In this document: positions 49,685-59,325 of the stretch, piece after piece | How the letters are laid out: every line of letters starts with the position of its first letter | Position numbering within the stretch: the first letter of the stretch is position 1 | NCBI GenBank assembly: GCA_963839175.1 | Contig: CAWIUB010000002.1 | Span: 62,001-126,000 of the forward strand | Length of the DNA stretch: 64,000 bases | From: CAWIUB01 sp963839175 | GTDB taxonomy: Bacteria > Actinomycetota > Actinomycetes > Mycobacteriales > Jatrophihabitantaceae | Direction: 5' to 3' | Notes under the pieces: model-generated | The model's database searches: none | What the model was told of the DNA's origin: nothing | Seen by the model: the letters and a program-made list of their open reading frames with translations, nothing else | Translations under genes and position numbers: made by a program

Positions 49685-51232
49685 ATGAGCGCTGGAGTGA
49701 GCGGGCTCTACCGCGAAGAGGGGCAGGTCTGGCTGCGGGTCAGCCCGGGCCACGCGATCAGCGAGCAGTGGCTCGAGGACCGTGCGCCGGATCTGTACGC
49801 GCGCTGGTGGGACGCGCCGAGCCTGCGCGCGCGGGAGGAGGTTGCGCGATCGATCGAGGAGCGGCTTGAGGAGCTGGAGTCGGCCGAGTCGTGGGAGAAG
49901 ATGGCACTACGACACCAGGCCGAGACGCCGCGGTCGCCGCTGGCGGACCGGGTGGCCCGGTACGAGGCCGCGGCGGCGCAGCTGGGCGCGACCGGGTTCG
50001 ATGATCCGCGCCGGACGGCGGCTCAGCTCAGCCACCGGGCGAGCGGCGACGCGCTGCGCGCCAAGCTCACCACTGGGGCCGGGCACGCGCGTGCGGTGCA
50101 TCCGGGCCTGGCTGCGACGCTGATTGCGCAGCCTGAGTGGCTGAGTGAGTCGGGCTGGCGGGCGAGGGAGGAACCGGCTCGCGTCGGCGTGGACTCCGAC
50201 TTCGGGTTCGGGTGGGGACTCGAACAGCGGATCCGCGTGTCGTTCATGCCGGCGAGCCGCGACCCGGGTGGGTTGACGACTGACCCGGGCACCCGCGGCA
50301 TGCTCTACCTGTACGACGGGAGCAGCGACCGCTACGCGGTCGTGGCCCGCAACGTCACCTACGCCGGGGTACTGGCCGCCGGGGCCGAGCACATCGGATT
50401 CGTCCGCGGGCAGGACCCGGTCGAGTTCGCGCACCGGGTCGTGTATCACAGCGTCCAACAATCAGTGGCCGAACCCGCCGAGGCCGGCTTGGCTGCCGAG
50501 CTCGACAGTTCCGACCGCGCCCTGCTGCTTCGGCGGCTGGACGCCGCGGACCTGGTGGCGGACCGGCCGTTCATCGAGGCGATGGCGGGCGTGTCGGTCG
50601 ATCGGCTCGCGGTGGCCGCATTGCGCGCCGCGGCGCCGGACCACAGCGTGGTCGTCCCGGTGGAGCGGATCCACGCGGAGATGACGGCCGAGGATCCGCA
50701 TGCGGCGTTGCGGGCCGATGTGCTGCTCGCCGTCGCCGCCGCGGGCCACGACCCGGCTGAGCTGCGCGCCGCGGAAGCTGCCGGCCGTGGCGTCGACCTC
50801 GCGGAGGTGGCGCCGGCGCAGTTGCCGGCCAGCGACTTCTATGCGCGTCACGCGCCGGGGATCGAGGCCCGCCTGGACCAGGAGATCGCCCGCGGCGGCT
50901 TCGCGGACTTGCCGTCCTACATCTCCTCCTGGCAGTCGGGGCGCCCGGCAGGCGGCAGCTTGCACGACACCGAGAAGGCGATCGTCGAGCACATCGTCGG
51001 TCGGGTCATCGCCGATGCCGACACCGACGGCCGCGACGTGCGCGAGGCGCAGCGGATGTGGCAGCGCGCCGCGGACCGCGCTGCGCTGCGGGAGTGGAGC
51101 GGTGCTCTCGAGCGCGGCGACGTCGAGCTGGCCGCGCCGCGTATGGCCGCAGCAGAGCAGCAGCTCGAGTTGGGACTCCGTGTCGACGACGAGGTCGACG
51201 CCGGACACGACGCAGAGCAGGAGGTCGGATAA
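49685..51232 (+). CDS. Large unknown protein of the mobile element
   Basis: A 515-residue soluble protein from ATG 49685 (AAGG just upstream). It begins SGLYREEGQVWLRVSPGHAI, contains no membrane helix, and has a central beta-rich part (RIRVSFMPASRDPGG, MLYLYDGSSDRYAVVARNVT) followed by a mostly helical, acidic C-terminal half. No known catalytic motif is recognised. Its stop overlaps the start of the next gene as TAATG. Codon use is like the neighbouring relaxase. The position beside the relaxase suggests a conserved component of this actinomycete element. Confidence 0.65.
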   Translation: MSAGVSGLYREEGQVWLRVSPGHAISEQWLEDRAPDLYARWWDAPSLRAREEVARSIEERLEELESAESWEKMALRHQAETPRSPLADRVARYEAAAAQLGATGFDDPRRTAAQLSHRASGDALRAKLTTGAGHARAVHPGLAATLIAQPEWLSESGWRAREEPARVGVDSDFGFGWGLEQRIRVSFMPASRDPGGLTTDPGTRGMLYLYDGSSDRYAVVARNVTYAGVLAAGAEHIGFVRGQDPVEFAHRVVYHSVQQSVAEPAEAGLAAELDSSDRALLLRRLDAADLVADRPFIEAMAGVSVDRLAVAALRAAAPDHSVVVPVERIHAEMTAEDPHAALRADVLLAVAAAGHDPAELRAAEAAGRGVDLAEVAPAQLPASDFYARHAPGIEARLDQEIARGGFADLPSYISSWQSGRPAGGSLHDTEKAIVEHIVGRVIADADTDGRDVREAQRMWQRAADRAALREWSGALERGDVELAAPRMAAAEQQLELGLRVDDEVDAGHDAEQEVG

Positions 51233-51534
51233 TGGCAGTCAGTGATGACGACGGCACCGCAGAGCGACTGGCCCAGGTCCGCGCACAGCGGCGACACGTC
51301 GGGCGGCTGCGGACCGGCGAGCGGCGGGACGCCGCACACGAGGGCGCGGCCGCCGCGGCGGCACGCGGCGAGGCAGAGCAGGCGGCCGGTCAGGATCCAC
51401 ACGCCACGCCCCCGGTGGCCTCGGCGGACACGCGCACGCTGCTGATCGCCGAGGAGGCCGCGCTCGAACTGGACCGTGCCGCGCTCGTCGCCGACCGCGA
51501 GATCGACGACGCCGACGTCGAAATGGAGACCTGA
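51232..51534 (+). CDS. Small acidic helical protein, unknown function
   Basis: A 100-residue product starting at ATG 51232 inside the stop codon of the preceding gene (TAATG), so translation is coupled. It is rich in Ala, Arg, Glu and Asp (RLAQVRAQRRHVGRLRTGER, then LLIAEEAALELDRAALVADR) and probably fully helical. No family is recognised. It closes the three-gene rightward set. Confidence 0.55.
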   Translation: MAVSDDDGTAERLAQVRAQRRHVGRLRTGERRDAAHEGAAAAAARGEAEQAAGQDPHATPPVASADTRTLLIAEEAALELDRAALVADREIDDADVEMET

Positions 51535-51894
51535 TAGGACGAGATGTCGCGCATGTATCGCTGACCCAGGGTCTGGCTCGCACACGCGCGAGGCGGCACA
51601 GAGATGGACCAGCGAGGCCCTGACCAAAAGCCCAGCCGCGCACAGACTTGGTCGGACCGGCTCGAACGCTCAGCCGACGACGGATCTTCGCCTCACCGCT
51701 GTCGACGGCGTGCCCGGCGGCGGTGGTGATCGAATGCGGCGACGCGCTGGTACCGGCTTCCAGCCACCGCCTGCGTGGGTCCGCGCTTCCCACCGCTGGC
51801 GCTAGCTTCCCCGGCCACCAGCAGGCGGCGTGCACCTCCGGCTGGTTGCGCTGACGCGTTGCCTGCGCGCCGTGGGTCAGCTGGTTGGTGAAAC
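51535..51894. other. Gene-free stretch
   Basis: About 360 bases with no gene I can support and no clear hairpin. It separates the relaxase-associated set from the leftward SRPBCC pair. Confidence 0.4.
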
Positions 51895-52350
51895 CTAGTC
51901 GAGGATGTGTCGGAGCCGGTCGAAGCTCTCGCTCCACCCGTCCTCGTGCAGCTTGCGCCGTTCCTCGGTGATAAATGATCCCTGCACCACAGTGAGCTCG
52001 GTGCCGCCGTGCTCGTTCTTCAGCGAAAGCTGGGCCAGGGTCTCCTGGTCGTCGGGTGCCGGCGGCTCCCAAACGAACGTGTACGCAAGACGCACTGGCG
52101 GCGACACCTCCCGGAACTCACCGGTGAGGTGAAAGAGCTCACCCGCCGGCGGCTGCATCGCGATCCGGTAGCCGTTGCCGACACGTGGCACGAACTCGAT
52201 GCTGGGGCAGGTGAACTCGTTCGGCCCCCACCAGCGTGCAAGCTTGGCGGGATTCGTCAGTGCATGGTAGACGCGCTCGCGCGACGCGGGTAGGACGCGC
52301 CGGAGGCGGACGACCAGCTCGCTTGCCGGTGTCGTGCCACGGCTCGTCAT
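51895..52350 (-). CDS. SRPBCC / AHSA1-like domain protein
   Basis: A 151-residue protein starting at ATG 52350. It has the typical START/AHSA1 pattern: RVLPASRERVYHALTNPAKL, then ARWWGPNEFTCP, FREVSPPVRLAYTFVWEPP and GGTELTVVQGSF. Such proteins bind hydrophobic ligands or act as regulators; the ligand is unknown. It overlaps the stop of the upstream small gene by ATGA, so both are co-translated. Confidence 0.85.
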   Translation of the reverse strand: MTSRGTTPASELVVRLRRVLPASRERVYHALTNPAKLARWWGPNEFTCPSIEFVPRVGNGYRIAMQPPAGELFHLTGEFREVSPPVRLAYTFVWEPPAPDDQETLAQLSLKNEHGGTELTVVQGSFITEERRKLHEDGWSESFDRLRHILD

Positions 52351-52544
52351 CGCACTGCTCCTGCAGTTGTTGGGATCAGTCCAAGCTGATCGAGCAGGCC
52401 CATCCGCTCGAGTCGCGTTACGCCTGCGATGATCTTGCCGTCGCGGATGGGTGCCTTGAATGTGGTCCTGGCGCGCCGTACGACTTCGTCTCCTGTGTCG
52501 CCACTGAGCACGAACCCACCGTTGCACCAGATCGCGTAGGCCAC
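52347..52544 (-). CDS. Small protein coupled to the SRPBCC gene
   Basis: A 65-residue product from GTG 52544, chosen because a very good AAAGGAGG lies 8 bases upstream. It reads VAYAIWCNGGFVLSGDTGDE, later APIRDGKIIAGVTRLERMGL. No family is recognised with certainty. The ATGA overlap with the SRPBCC gene and the strong ribosome-binding site make it a real gene. Confidence 0.6.
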   Translation of the reverse strand: MAYAIWCNGGFVLSGDTGDEVVRRARTTFKAPIRDGKIIAGVTRLERMGLLDQLGLIPTTAGAVR

Positions 52545-52725
52545 CGCAGTCCTCCTTTCGGCGGTGCGCGGAGCGATTGTCGCTCCCCGGACTCCAGCAT
52601 CCACCAAAGCGGCACTGGCGACACATTGCGTGGTGGCAAGGGAGCGCTCTCCAGGGGGCGGGCATCGGCTAATCGATGCCGTCGCTGGCGGCCTGCACGG
52701 CACCGTCGCGGGGACGCTGCAGGGC

Positions 52726-54039
52726 CTACGAGGAGTGGCGCCGGCTACTACCTGACGAGCTCGGGGTGGCGCCATCGGCCGAGCGCGACACCCACGGCAG
52801 CAGTACGAGCCCGGCCGACAGAGCAGCGGACCACCCTGCCTCGGGCCGGTACCGCCGACCCCGGCCGGGTCGGAGCGGATTCGGCGATGCCGGCAGCCCA
52901 CCCATCGGCTGGCCGCCCGTCCACGGCGCAGGCACTCGCCTTGAGTCTTTCCGGCTACTCACGCGCTCGTTCAGCACGCCGGTGCGCATTTTGCACGCGA
53001 CCGGCTCCGCCATGTCCATGATCGCCCGGCCGCCAGCGTACCGCTTGGCGAGCCGTTCGGCGCCGAGCGACGAAGCCAGTATGCCGACCGTGGCCGCCGT
53101 GAAGATCACACCCGTCTGGATCGCGTCGTAGCCGCGCACCACCTGCAGGTAAGCCGCGACCGTGAACGACGACCCCAACAGCAGCAGCCACTGGATGTTC
53201 TGGGTGACCAGGCCGAGGTTGGAGGTGCGGTTGCGGAACAACGCTGTCGACAGCAGCGGGTCCTGGCCTGCGCGTTCCTTTGCGCGCACCGCGTAGAAGA
53301 ACCACATCAGGACGAGCGCGCCCGCGGCGATCAGCGCAATCATCAGCCACACGTTGTTGTCTGTGGCCAAGATGCCCGAGACGAGCAGGACGAGCCCGAC
53401 GGCAGAGAGCGCGGCTCCGAGGAGGTCGAAGGGCCGCGTCGGATCCGCCGGCAGGGGATCGTCGAGCCGGCGGCTCAGCAAGACGATCGCGGCGATGACG
53501 ATCGCCTGAAACACGAAGGCCGCCCGCCAGCTGATCGCCGTGGTGATCAGGCCACCGATCAGCGGTCCCGCCGCGGAGCCGACGCCCCCCATCGCGCTGA
53601 TCACGCCGAACGCGCGAGCGCGCGAAGTGACCCCGGTGAACAACAACGTCGTGAGGATGTACACCGGCGGGATCAGCAGCGCGGTGCCCACGCCTTCCAG
53701 GATCGAATTGCCGACGATCAGGACACCCAGACCCGGAGCGACCGCGCTCAGCAGAGCACCGACGCCGTACACGACCAGACCGAGCCGGAACAGCCGCACC
53801 CGGCCGTAACGGTCGGTCAGCTTGCCGCCGGGGATCATCAACGCCGCCATGACCAGCAGGAAGATCGTTATCGCGATCTGCACCCCTTGGACGGTGGTGT
53901 CCAGATCCTTGCTGATGTCGTTGATCATCACGTTCATGTTCGAGCCGGCGAAGCTGCAGATGAACTGCGCGAGGGCTAGAGGAACGAGCACGCTCCGCAG
54001 CGCGGGCGACGGCCGTCCCGTCGGAGCAGCTCCAGCCAT
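52726..54039 (-). pseudogene. MFS drug-type transporter, C-terminally truncated
   Basis: From ATG 54039 about 345 residues are a normal major facilitator protein, with GGKLTDRYGRVRLFRLGLVV as the loop 2-3 signature and GPLIGGLITTAISWRAAFVF as the motif of drug/H+ antiporters. After KRYAGGRAIMDMAEPV (about 53020) the frame no longer encodes membrane helices but arginine/proline-rich residues to a stop at 52726. Roughly the last four or five helices of a 14-helix transporter are missing, so it is probably inactive. A short hydrophobic patch near 52800 may be a rest of the lost end after an internal deletion. Confidence 0.65.
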
Positions 54040-54170
54040 TTCGCACCCGCCCCCCTCCGGAACGTGAACCGCGGTGAGCGCGAACGCTACTCGATCCATC
54101 GGCACTCGGTGATCGACGTGTGAGCAACCGTCCGCTAGCGCACGTCGCGCGGAAAGCTCACGTACCACCG

Positions 54171-54266
54171 GTGCGGACCGAGCTGGCCGCCCACTACGGG
54201 GTGTTGATCGACCCGGCGCGGGCGTGCAAGCCGAAGGACAAGGCGCGGGTGATGAAGGCCTGGTAG
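54171..54266 (+). pseudogene. IS21-type IstA transposase fragment
   Basis: The plus strand reads ELAAHYGVLIDPARACKPKD, the end of the IstA catalytic core where intact proteins continue KPRDKAKVERP. Here the frame stops at TAG 54266. It marks an old IS21-like element now cut by the ISAzo13 element to its right. Confidence 0.6.
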
Positions 54267-54358
54267 TCCTGCCAGAGCGGGTCAGTGATCTCGCTGACCT
54301 TAGAAATAGCGCAGTAATTAACTAGGTCTGTCGGGTCTATTGGGTTACGGTCTGTGGT

Positions 54359-55597
54359 ATGACGCTGCCCGAGGTGGATCCGGATCGGATGAGTGCGCGC
54401 TTGGCGTTGATCCGCGCGCATCTGGATGAGCGTGCCTGGCGGCTACTGCTGGGTGCGGAGGCGAAGGTGTTGGGGCGGGGTGGGATCACCGCGGTCGCGA
54501 CGGTGAGCGGCGCCCACCCGGATACCGTGGCGCAGGGGGTGCGTGAGCTGGACTATCCGGGGCCGATTCCGGGTCGGGTGCGTCGGCCGGGGGCTGGGCG
54601 TCCGCCGGTGTCGGTCACTGACCCGGCGCTGCTTGAGGGGTTGGACGCGCTGGTCGATCCGGAGTCTCGCGGGGATCCGGAATCTCCGCTGCGGTGGACG
54701 ACGAAGTCGACCGCGAAGCTGGCTGCTGAGCTGACCGCGGTGGGGCATCGGGTTTCGGCGCGGACGGTGGCCAAGCTGCTCAAGCAGTCCGGGTACAGCC
54801 TGCAGGCCAACGTGAAGACGGTGGAAGGCGCCCAGCACGCGGACCGGGACGCCCAGTTCGCGTACATCAACGCCCAGGCCCGCATGTTCCAGGCCGCCGG
54901 TGACCCTGTGATCAGCGTCGACACCAAGAAGAAGGAGCTCGTCGGCAACTACGCCGCCGGTGGCCGGAAATGGGAACCCGCCGGGCAACCCCGCAAGGTC
55001 AAGGTGCACGACTTCGCCGACCCCGACCTGGGCAAGGTCGCGCCGTATGGCATATACGACATCACCACCAACACCGGCTGGGTCAACGTCGGCACCGACG
55101 CCGACAACGGCCAGTTCGCCGTGGAGTCCATCCGCCGCTGGTGGACGACCATGGGCACGATCACCTACCCCGGATCCCGCAGGCTGCTGATCACCGGCGG
55201 CTCCAACGGCTCCCGGCTGCGGCTGTGGAAGACCGAACTCGTCGGCTTCGCCACCCAGGCCGGACTGGACATCACCGTCTGCCACCTGCCGCCCGGCACC
55301 TCCAAGTGGAACAAGATCGAACATCGGCTGTTCTCTGCGATCAGCCGCAACTGGCGCGGACGACCACTGGAATCCCACGAGGTCGTGATTGAAACCATCC
55401 GCGCGGTCACCACCAGCACCGGGCTGACCGTCCACGCCGAACTGGACACCAACGCCTACCCCCGCGGCATCAAGATCCCCGACGAAGACATGAACGCCCT
55501 GGAAACTACAGGGATCCTGACCCGTCACGACTTCCACGGCGACTGGAACTACACCATGGCCGCCAGCGCCACGACACGCCCGGCAGCACCCACCTAA
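54359..55597 (+). CDS. ISAzo13-family transposase
   Basis: A 412-residue transposase starting at ATG 54359. The N-terminal domain is helix-turn-helix-like (VSGAHPDTVAQGVRELD), and the catalytic core includes PVISVDTKKKELVGNYAAGG, then TGGSNGSRLRLWK and LPPGTSKWNKIEHRLFS, as in the ISAzo13 family. In family members the middle motif usually starts with Asp; here it reads ITGGSNGSR, so activity is uncertain. The end of the gene is intact (WNYTMAA). Ends of the element were not clearly found; GCGCAGTAATT near 54312 and GCGCAATATTT near 55604 (complement) may be the imperfect termini. Confidence 0.83.
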   Translation: MTLPEVDPDRMSARLALIRAHLDERAWRLLLGAEAKVLGRGGITAVATVSGAHPDTVAQGVRELDYPGPIPGRVRRPGAGRPPVSVTDPALLEGLDALVDPESRGDPESPLRWTTKSTAKLAAELTAVGHRVSARTVAKLLKQSGYSLQANVKTVEGAQHADRDAQFAYINAQARMFQAAGDPVISVDTKKKELVGNYAAGGRKWEPAGQPRKVKVHDFADPDLGKVAPYGIYDITTNTGWVNVGTDADNGQFAVESIRRWWTTMGTITYPGSRRLLITGGSNGSRLRLWKTELVGFATQAGLDITVCHLPPGTSKWNKIEHRLFSAISRNWRGRPLESHEVVIETIRAVTTSTGLTVHAELDTNAYPRGIKIPDEDMNALETTGILTRHDFHGDWNYTMAASATTRPAAPT

Positions 55598-55933
55598 ATA
55601 TTGCGCGAGCCCTTACTCTTGGAGATCAACAGCTCCCCGGTGGCGTCGCGGAACCCGCCGATGCGCAGCTTGGTGCCGACAGTGCGTGCTGGACGGCCGA
55701 CGGTGCGGGCCAAATAATCGCTGTCATGAGTGACGTAGCTGCCGAACAAGACCGGATGGCCAGGTTTTTGGATCGGGCAATTATCAAGCTGATGTACAAG
55801 TGGACTTTCGCACTTTGAGCGGCTGATGTGGCGGCGTCTTTCGCGCATCCTGGCGATACGCCGCGCCAATTGATCAACCAAATCGGGCGTCGTGAGACTC
55901 TATATCTGCACGCGTAGCGCGTGCAGATAGGGG

Positions 55934-56230
55934 ATGAGACGATGGCCGGTCAGAAGCTCGAGCCTGCTGCCACGGATGATCCGCGGCTCGGTCGTGGTGC
56001 AACGGCGCCGCTGCGGCAAGACGAACTGCCATTGCACCGACGGGGTGGCCCTGCACGAGGCCACCGTGCTCAGCTACTCGGCCGCCGGGCGCAACCGCAC
56101 GGTGATGCTGCCCGCGAGCGAGGTCACGGCGGTGCGGGCCGCGGTGGCTCGTTACCGGGCCGCGCTGGCCCGGGTGGAACAGTCGGGCAACGCCGGCCTG
56201 GACGCGTTGCTGACCCGTCGGGGCCGGTGA
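55934..56230 (+). CDS. DUF6788 family protein of the IS4-like element
   Basis: A 98-residue protein with a conserved RGSVVVQRRRCGKTNCHCTD core; the cysteine/histidine cluster suggests a small metal-binding, perhaps DNA-binding domain. The start may also be ATG 55976, just before that core. Its stop overlaps the transposase start as GTGA, so both are coupled. This partner is regularly found in front of such transposases. Confidence 0.65.
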   Translation: MRRWPVRSSSLLPRMIRGSVVVQRRRCGKTNCHCTDGVALHEATVLSYSAAGRNRTVMLPASEVTAVRAAVARYRAALARVEQSGNAGLDALLTRRGR

Positions 56231-57513
56231 GCAACTGGATCGCGCTGCTCGGCAGCCTCCGCTCGGCGTTCACCGCGCCGAGCTTCGCGATCTTCACCGA
56301 CCTGCTCACCGGCTGGGTTTGTGCCCCTGGCCGGCGCACCATCACCGCCATGATCACCGTCGCCGACCCGGCCGGGCGTCGCGCGCACGACGCCTACCAC
56401 CGGTTCCTGCGCGACGGCGCATGGTCCATGAGCGGGCTGTGGCGGGTGCTGTGCACCTACGCGGTCGGGCGTTGCGCACCGAGCGGGGTGATCGAGCTGG
56501 TCTGCGACGACACGCTGCACCACAAGTCCGGCCGTCGAGTCGCGGGCGCGGGGATCTTCCGCGACGCGGTGCGTTCCACCGTCGCTAGAGTCGTCTACGC
56601 GCTCGGGTTGAACCTGGTCGTCATCTGCCTGCGGGTGCAGCCGCCGTGGGGTGGCTGCCCGATCGCGGTACCGGTCAACGTCCGCTTGCACCACAAGAAC
56701 GACAGCACCACCACGACCGGCCACGCCGCGGCGATGATGGCCGAGACCGCCGGCTGGCTGCCCGGCCGGCAGCTGCACCTGTGTGCCGACGGCGCCTACG
56801 CCACCCTCGCCGGCGCCGAACTGCCCAACACCCACGTGACCTCGCGGATGCGCCGCCCCGCCGCGCTGTTCGAACCCGCCCCGCCGCGCACCGGCAAACG
56901 CGGCCGCCCACGCCTGAAAGGCCAGCGGCTGCCCACCCCACCCGAACTGGCCGCGCAAGCCCACAAACGCGACTGGCGCGAGGTCGAGATCGACATGCGC
57001 GGGCACACCGTGACCCGGCTGGTCCACGCCCGTGACGTGCTCTGGTACCAGGTCAACAAGCGTGAACTGGTCCGCCTCGTCGTCGTGCGTGACCCCGCCG
57101 GCGTGCAGAACGACGACTTCTTCTTCACCACCGACCTGGCCGCCAGCGGCGCCGAGGTCGCCACCCGCTACGCCGGACGCTGGCCGATCGAGGTGTGCTT
57201 CCGCGACGTCAAGCAAGACCTTGGCGGCCAAGACCCCCAGTCCTGGAAGCGACACGGCCCCGAACGCGCAGCCTGTCTGTCGCTATGGCTGCACGCACTC
57301 ATCTGGTGCTGGTACCTCGACACCCAACCGGCCGGACACACCTGGATTCCCCGGCCCTGGTACCGGCACAAGAACACACCGAGCTTCCTCGACGCCCTTG
57401 CAGCCCTACGCCGCACGCTGTGGTCACAACGAATTACCGCAATGTCATATCCCAAGCGCGACAACAGCAAAATCACCGAGGCGCTACTGGACGCCCTCGC
57501 CTACGCCGCATGA
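56227..57513 (+). CDS. IS4-like DDE transposase
   Basis: A 428-residue transposase from GTG 56227. The likely catalytic residues are in VCDDTLHHKSGRRVAGAGIF, LCADGAYA and the YAGRWPIEVCFRDVKQDLGG segment, with the Y-x2-RWxIE pattern of IS4-type DDE enzymes. The open frame begins further upstream but that region encodes DUF6788 in another frame. The element is complete with inverted repeats, so the transposase may be active. Confidence 0.82.
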   Translation: MSNWIALLGSLRSAFTAPSFAIFTDLLTGWVCAPGRRTITAMITVADPAGRRAHDAYHRFLRDGAWSMSGLWRVLCTYAVGRCAPSGVIELVCDDTLHHKSGRRVAGAGIFRDAVRSTVARVVYALGLNLVVICLRVQPPWGGCPIAVPVNVRLHHKNDSTTTTGHAAAMMAETAGWLPGRQLHLCADGAYATLAGAELPNTHVTSRMRRPAALFEPAPPRTGKRGRPRLKGQRLPTPPELAAQAHKRDWREVEIDMRGHTVTRLVHARDVLWYQVNKRELVRLVVVRDPAGVQNDDFFFTTDLAASGAEVATRYAGRWPIEVCFRDVKQDLGGQDPQSWKRHGPERAACLSLWLHALIWCWYLDTQPAGHTWIPRPWYRHKNTPSFLDALAALRRTLWSQRITAMSYPKRDNSKITEALLDALAYAA

Positions 57514-57837
57514 CCCGAACCCAAGAGTGCGAAAGTCCACTACAAGCCAGTCGGGATAATCGCCAGCGTGGCCGGCGGAATGCTGGCCAGCATGCTCTTT
57601 GCACGAATCTGGCGGGCCTTGACTGGCAGAGGCGATGTCCCGGAGGCGACCGATAAGGCCAAGAGCTGGGCCGACATCCTGCCTGCGGCTGCACTGCACG
57701 GCATCGTCTTCGGCGTGGTCAAGGCGTTGGTCGACCGCGCGGGCGCCAAGGAATTCGAGCGGCTGACAGGGCGCTGGCCGGGCAAGCGGTCGCCAGCGCA
57801 AACGGGGATCAGCGATTAGCAGGCATCTATATGCCGT

Positions 57838-58036
57838 CAGGGTCGACCCGGACGACGTCGAGGCAATTCGCCTCGGCATCGGACGCGTTCAAGCGGATGT
57901 CTGTGATGGTCGACGACCTGCTCGAGTCTGGCCCGCGGAGAACAGCCGAACTTCGTCGAACCCGCGCCCGTCGATGTCGCCGCGCTCGGTGGCGCCGCTG
58001 CCGATAAACCTCAACAACCTCGACGAGCGACGCTGA
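57838..58036 (+). pseudogene. Sensor histidine kinase fragment
   Basis: The plus strand encodes ASDAFKRMSVMVDDLLES, the end of a HisKA dimerisation helix, and then, in a shifted frame, FVEPAPVDVAALGGAAADKP, the linker before the ATPase domain. The ATPase domain and the phospho-acceptor histidine are missing. About 65 residues of a decayed two-component sensor remain. Confidence 0.55.
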
Positions 58037-58055
58037 ACAGCGACCGGCGCGCGCG

Positions 58056-59084
58056 TCATCGCCGCTCGGTCTCGGGGCGTGCATCGGCCGACTCGGTGGG
58101 GTTGTCCGCGGGCCGGCTGCCGGCCTCCATCCGCACCTCGATCCGCTCGGTGGGACGCCGTTCCTGTTCAGTCGCCAGGCGGGTCAGTACCCGGACGTCG
58201 GCGGGGGTCGGGCGTGAGATGTCCAGTGCCCGGGGCCACAGCCTGGCGCGCCGCACGACCGCCGCCTCCGCGGAGTACAGCAGCACCTGGCTTACCAGGT
58301 ACAGCAGGGTGAAGCTGCCGACGACCGTGGCGAAGCTGCCGTAGACTGCGCCGGACCGGGTCACCAGGACGGCGAGCAGCCGGGTTCCAATCGCGAGCAC
58401 CGCCGCTACCGTGACCGCCCCTATCACGGCCGCCGGCCACGACGCCCGCAGCGGGACCGGTCGGGCGATCAGCAGCTTCGCGGCGAGCGCCAGGACCACG
58501 AAAACGACGACTGCCGTCCCGACCGCCGCGGCCAGCTGCTGCAATCCGTTGACATTGGGCAGGGCCCCCGACGCGACCGTCAACGTGGCCGCCGCCACGC
58601 CTCCGACCACTACGACGACCAGCATCAGCAGCACCCTCGCGGAGCGCGGCACGAAACCGAACCTCGAGCGCCTCGGGACACCCGCGAGATGGTTGAGCGT
58701 CTCGTACGCCGAAAACACCACACCGATGCCTGCGGACAGCAAACCTATGAGCCCGAGGACGAACGGAAGGCCCGAGGAGGGCATCGTGGTGACGGCGTGG
58801 TCGATGGTGGGCTGCAACTCCGGTGGCACCAGGGCATCGATGAGCCGGGCACGCAAGGACGGATGGTCGACGAGGACCTTGGACAGCACCGACACAGCCA
58901 CCAGCAACAGCGGGAAGATACTGAGGAAGCCGTAATAGGTGATCAGCGCGGCCTGCCGGCCGCCGTCATCATCGCCGTACTTCTTCAAGACCGCGTAGGG
59001 AAAGCCGAGCAGGCCGTGCCTGCGCTGAGCGGCGTCGGCCCACGCCAGCAACCGGGCGATCACCCCACGGGCCCGGGCGGCCAC
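58056..59084 (-). CDS. YihY/BrkB-family membrane protein
   Basis: A 342-residue inner-membrane protein with about six helices. The family pattern is clear: RQAALITYYGFLSIFPLLLV, then GVVFSAYETLNHLAGVPRR, SGAVYGSFATVVGSFTLLYL and SQVLLYSAEAAVV. The C-terminal 50 residues are polar and charged. The function of the family is not settled; older reports of RNase BN activity are not accepted. It starts at ATG 59084 and is one of the few intact genes of this region. Confidence 0.88.
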   Translation of the reverse strand: MAARARGVIARLLAWADAAQRRHGLLGFPYAVLKKYGDDDGGRQAALITYYGFLSIFPLLLVAVSVLSKVLVDHPSLRARLIDALVPPELQPTIDHAVTTMPSSGLPFVLGLIGLLSAGIGVVFSAYETLNHLAGVPRRSRFGFVPRSARVLLMLVVVVVGGVAAATLTVASGALPNVNGLQQLAAAVGTAVVVFVVLALAAKLLIARPVPLRASWPAAVIGAVTVAAVLAIGTRLLAVLVTRSGAVYGSFATVVGSFTLLYLVSQVLLYSAEAAVVRRARLWPRALDISRPTPADVRVLTRLATEQERRPTERIEVRMEAGSRPADNPTESADARPETERR

Positions 59085-59325
59085 CGCCGCGGCCGGAGCC
59101 AGTCAAATGTCAAGGCCGACGCTCCGGCGGATCTGGGTAAGCGGCTGCCGATGACGCCCGCCTCGCTGAACACACTTGTCACCCAACCTCGGCGCGTCCA
59201 CACGGAGCCTATTATCCGGCCGCTAGAGGGCGCTGCCTGTCGAGACTCCGGGCAATGTCGACTCCGCTCCCGGCGAACCCTCCTCGCCTCCTAACTCGGA
59301 CGAGGCCCAGTGTAGTGTCTCGGTT

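Larger units (their letters stand above)
55799..57541 (+). mobile_element. IS4-like insertion sequence with DUF6788 partner gene
   Basis: The element is bounded by AGTGGACTTTCGCACT (55799-55814) and its exact inverted copy (57526-57541), with ACA duplicated outside. It contains two coupled genes. A 12-bp palindrome, TATCTGCACGCG with complement, lies 100 bases inside the left end (55903-55929) before the first gene. A related end is at 63384-63523. Confidence 0.85.
55726..57819 (+). pseudogene. DUF4235 membrane protein gene, split by an insertion sequence
   Basis: The gene begins at ATG 55726 (MSDVAAEQDRMARFLDRAII, then KLMY) and is cut after base 55798. Beyond the 1743-bp insertion it resumes exactly in frame at 57545 (KPVGIIASVAGGMLASMLFA, then RIWRAL) and ends at TAG 57819. 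Joined, it is about 117 residues and matches DUF4235, a small actinobacterial membrane protein whose members start near MYKPV. The bases ACA occur on both sides of the insertion as target duplication. Removal of the element would restore the gene. Confidence 0.75.
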
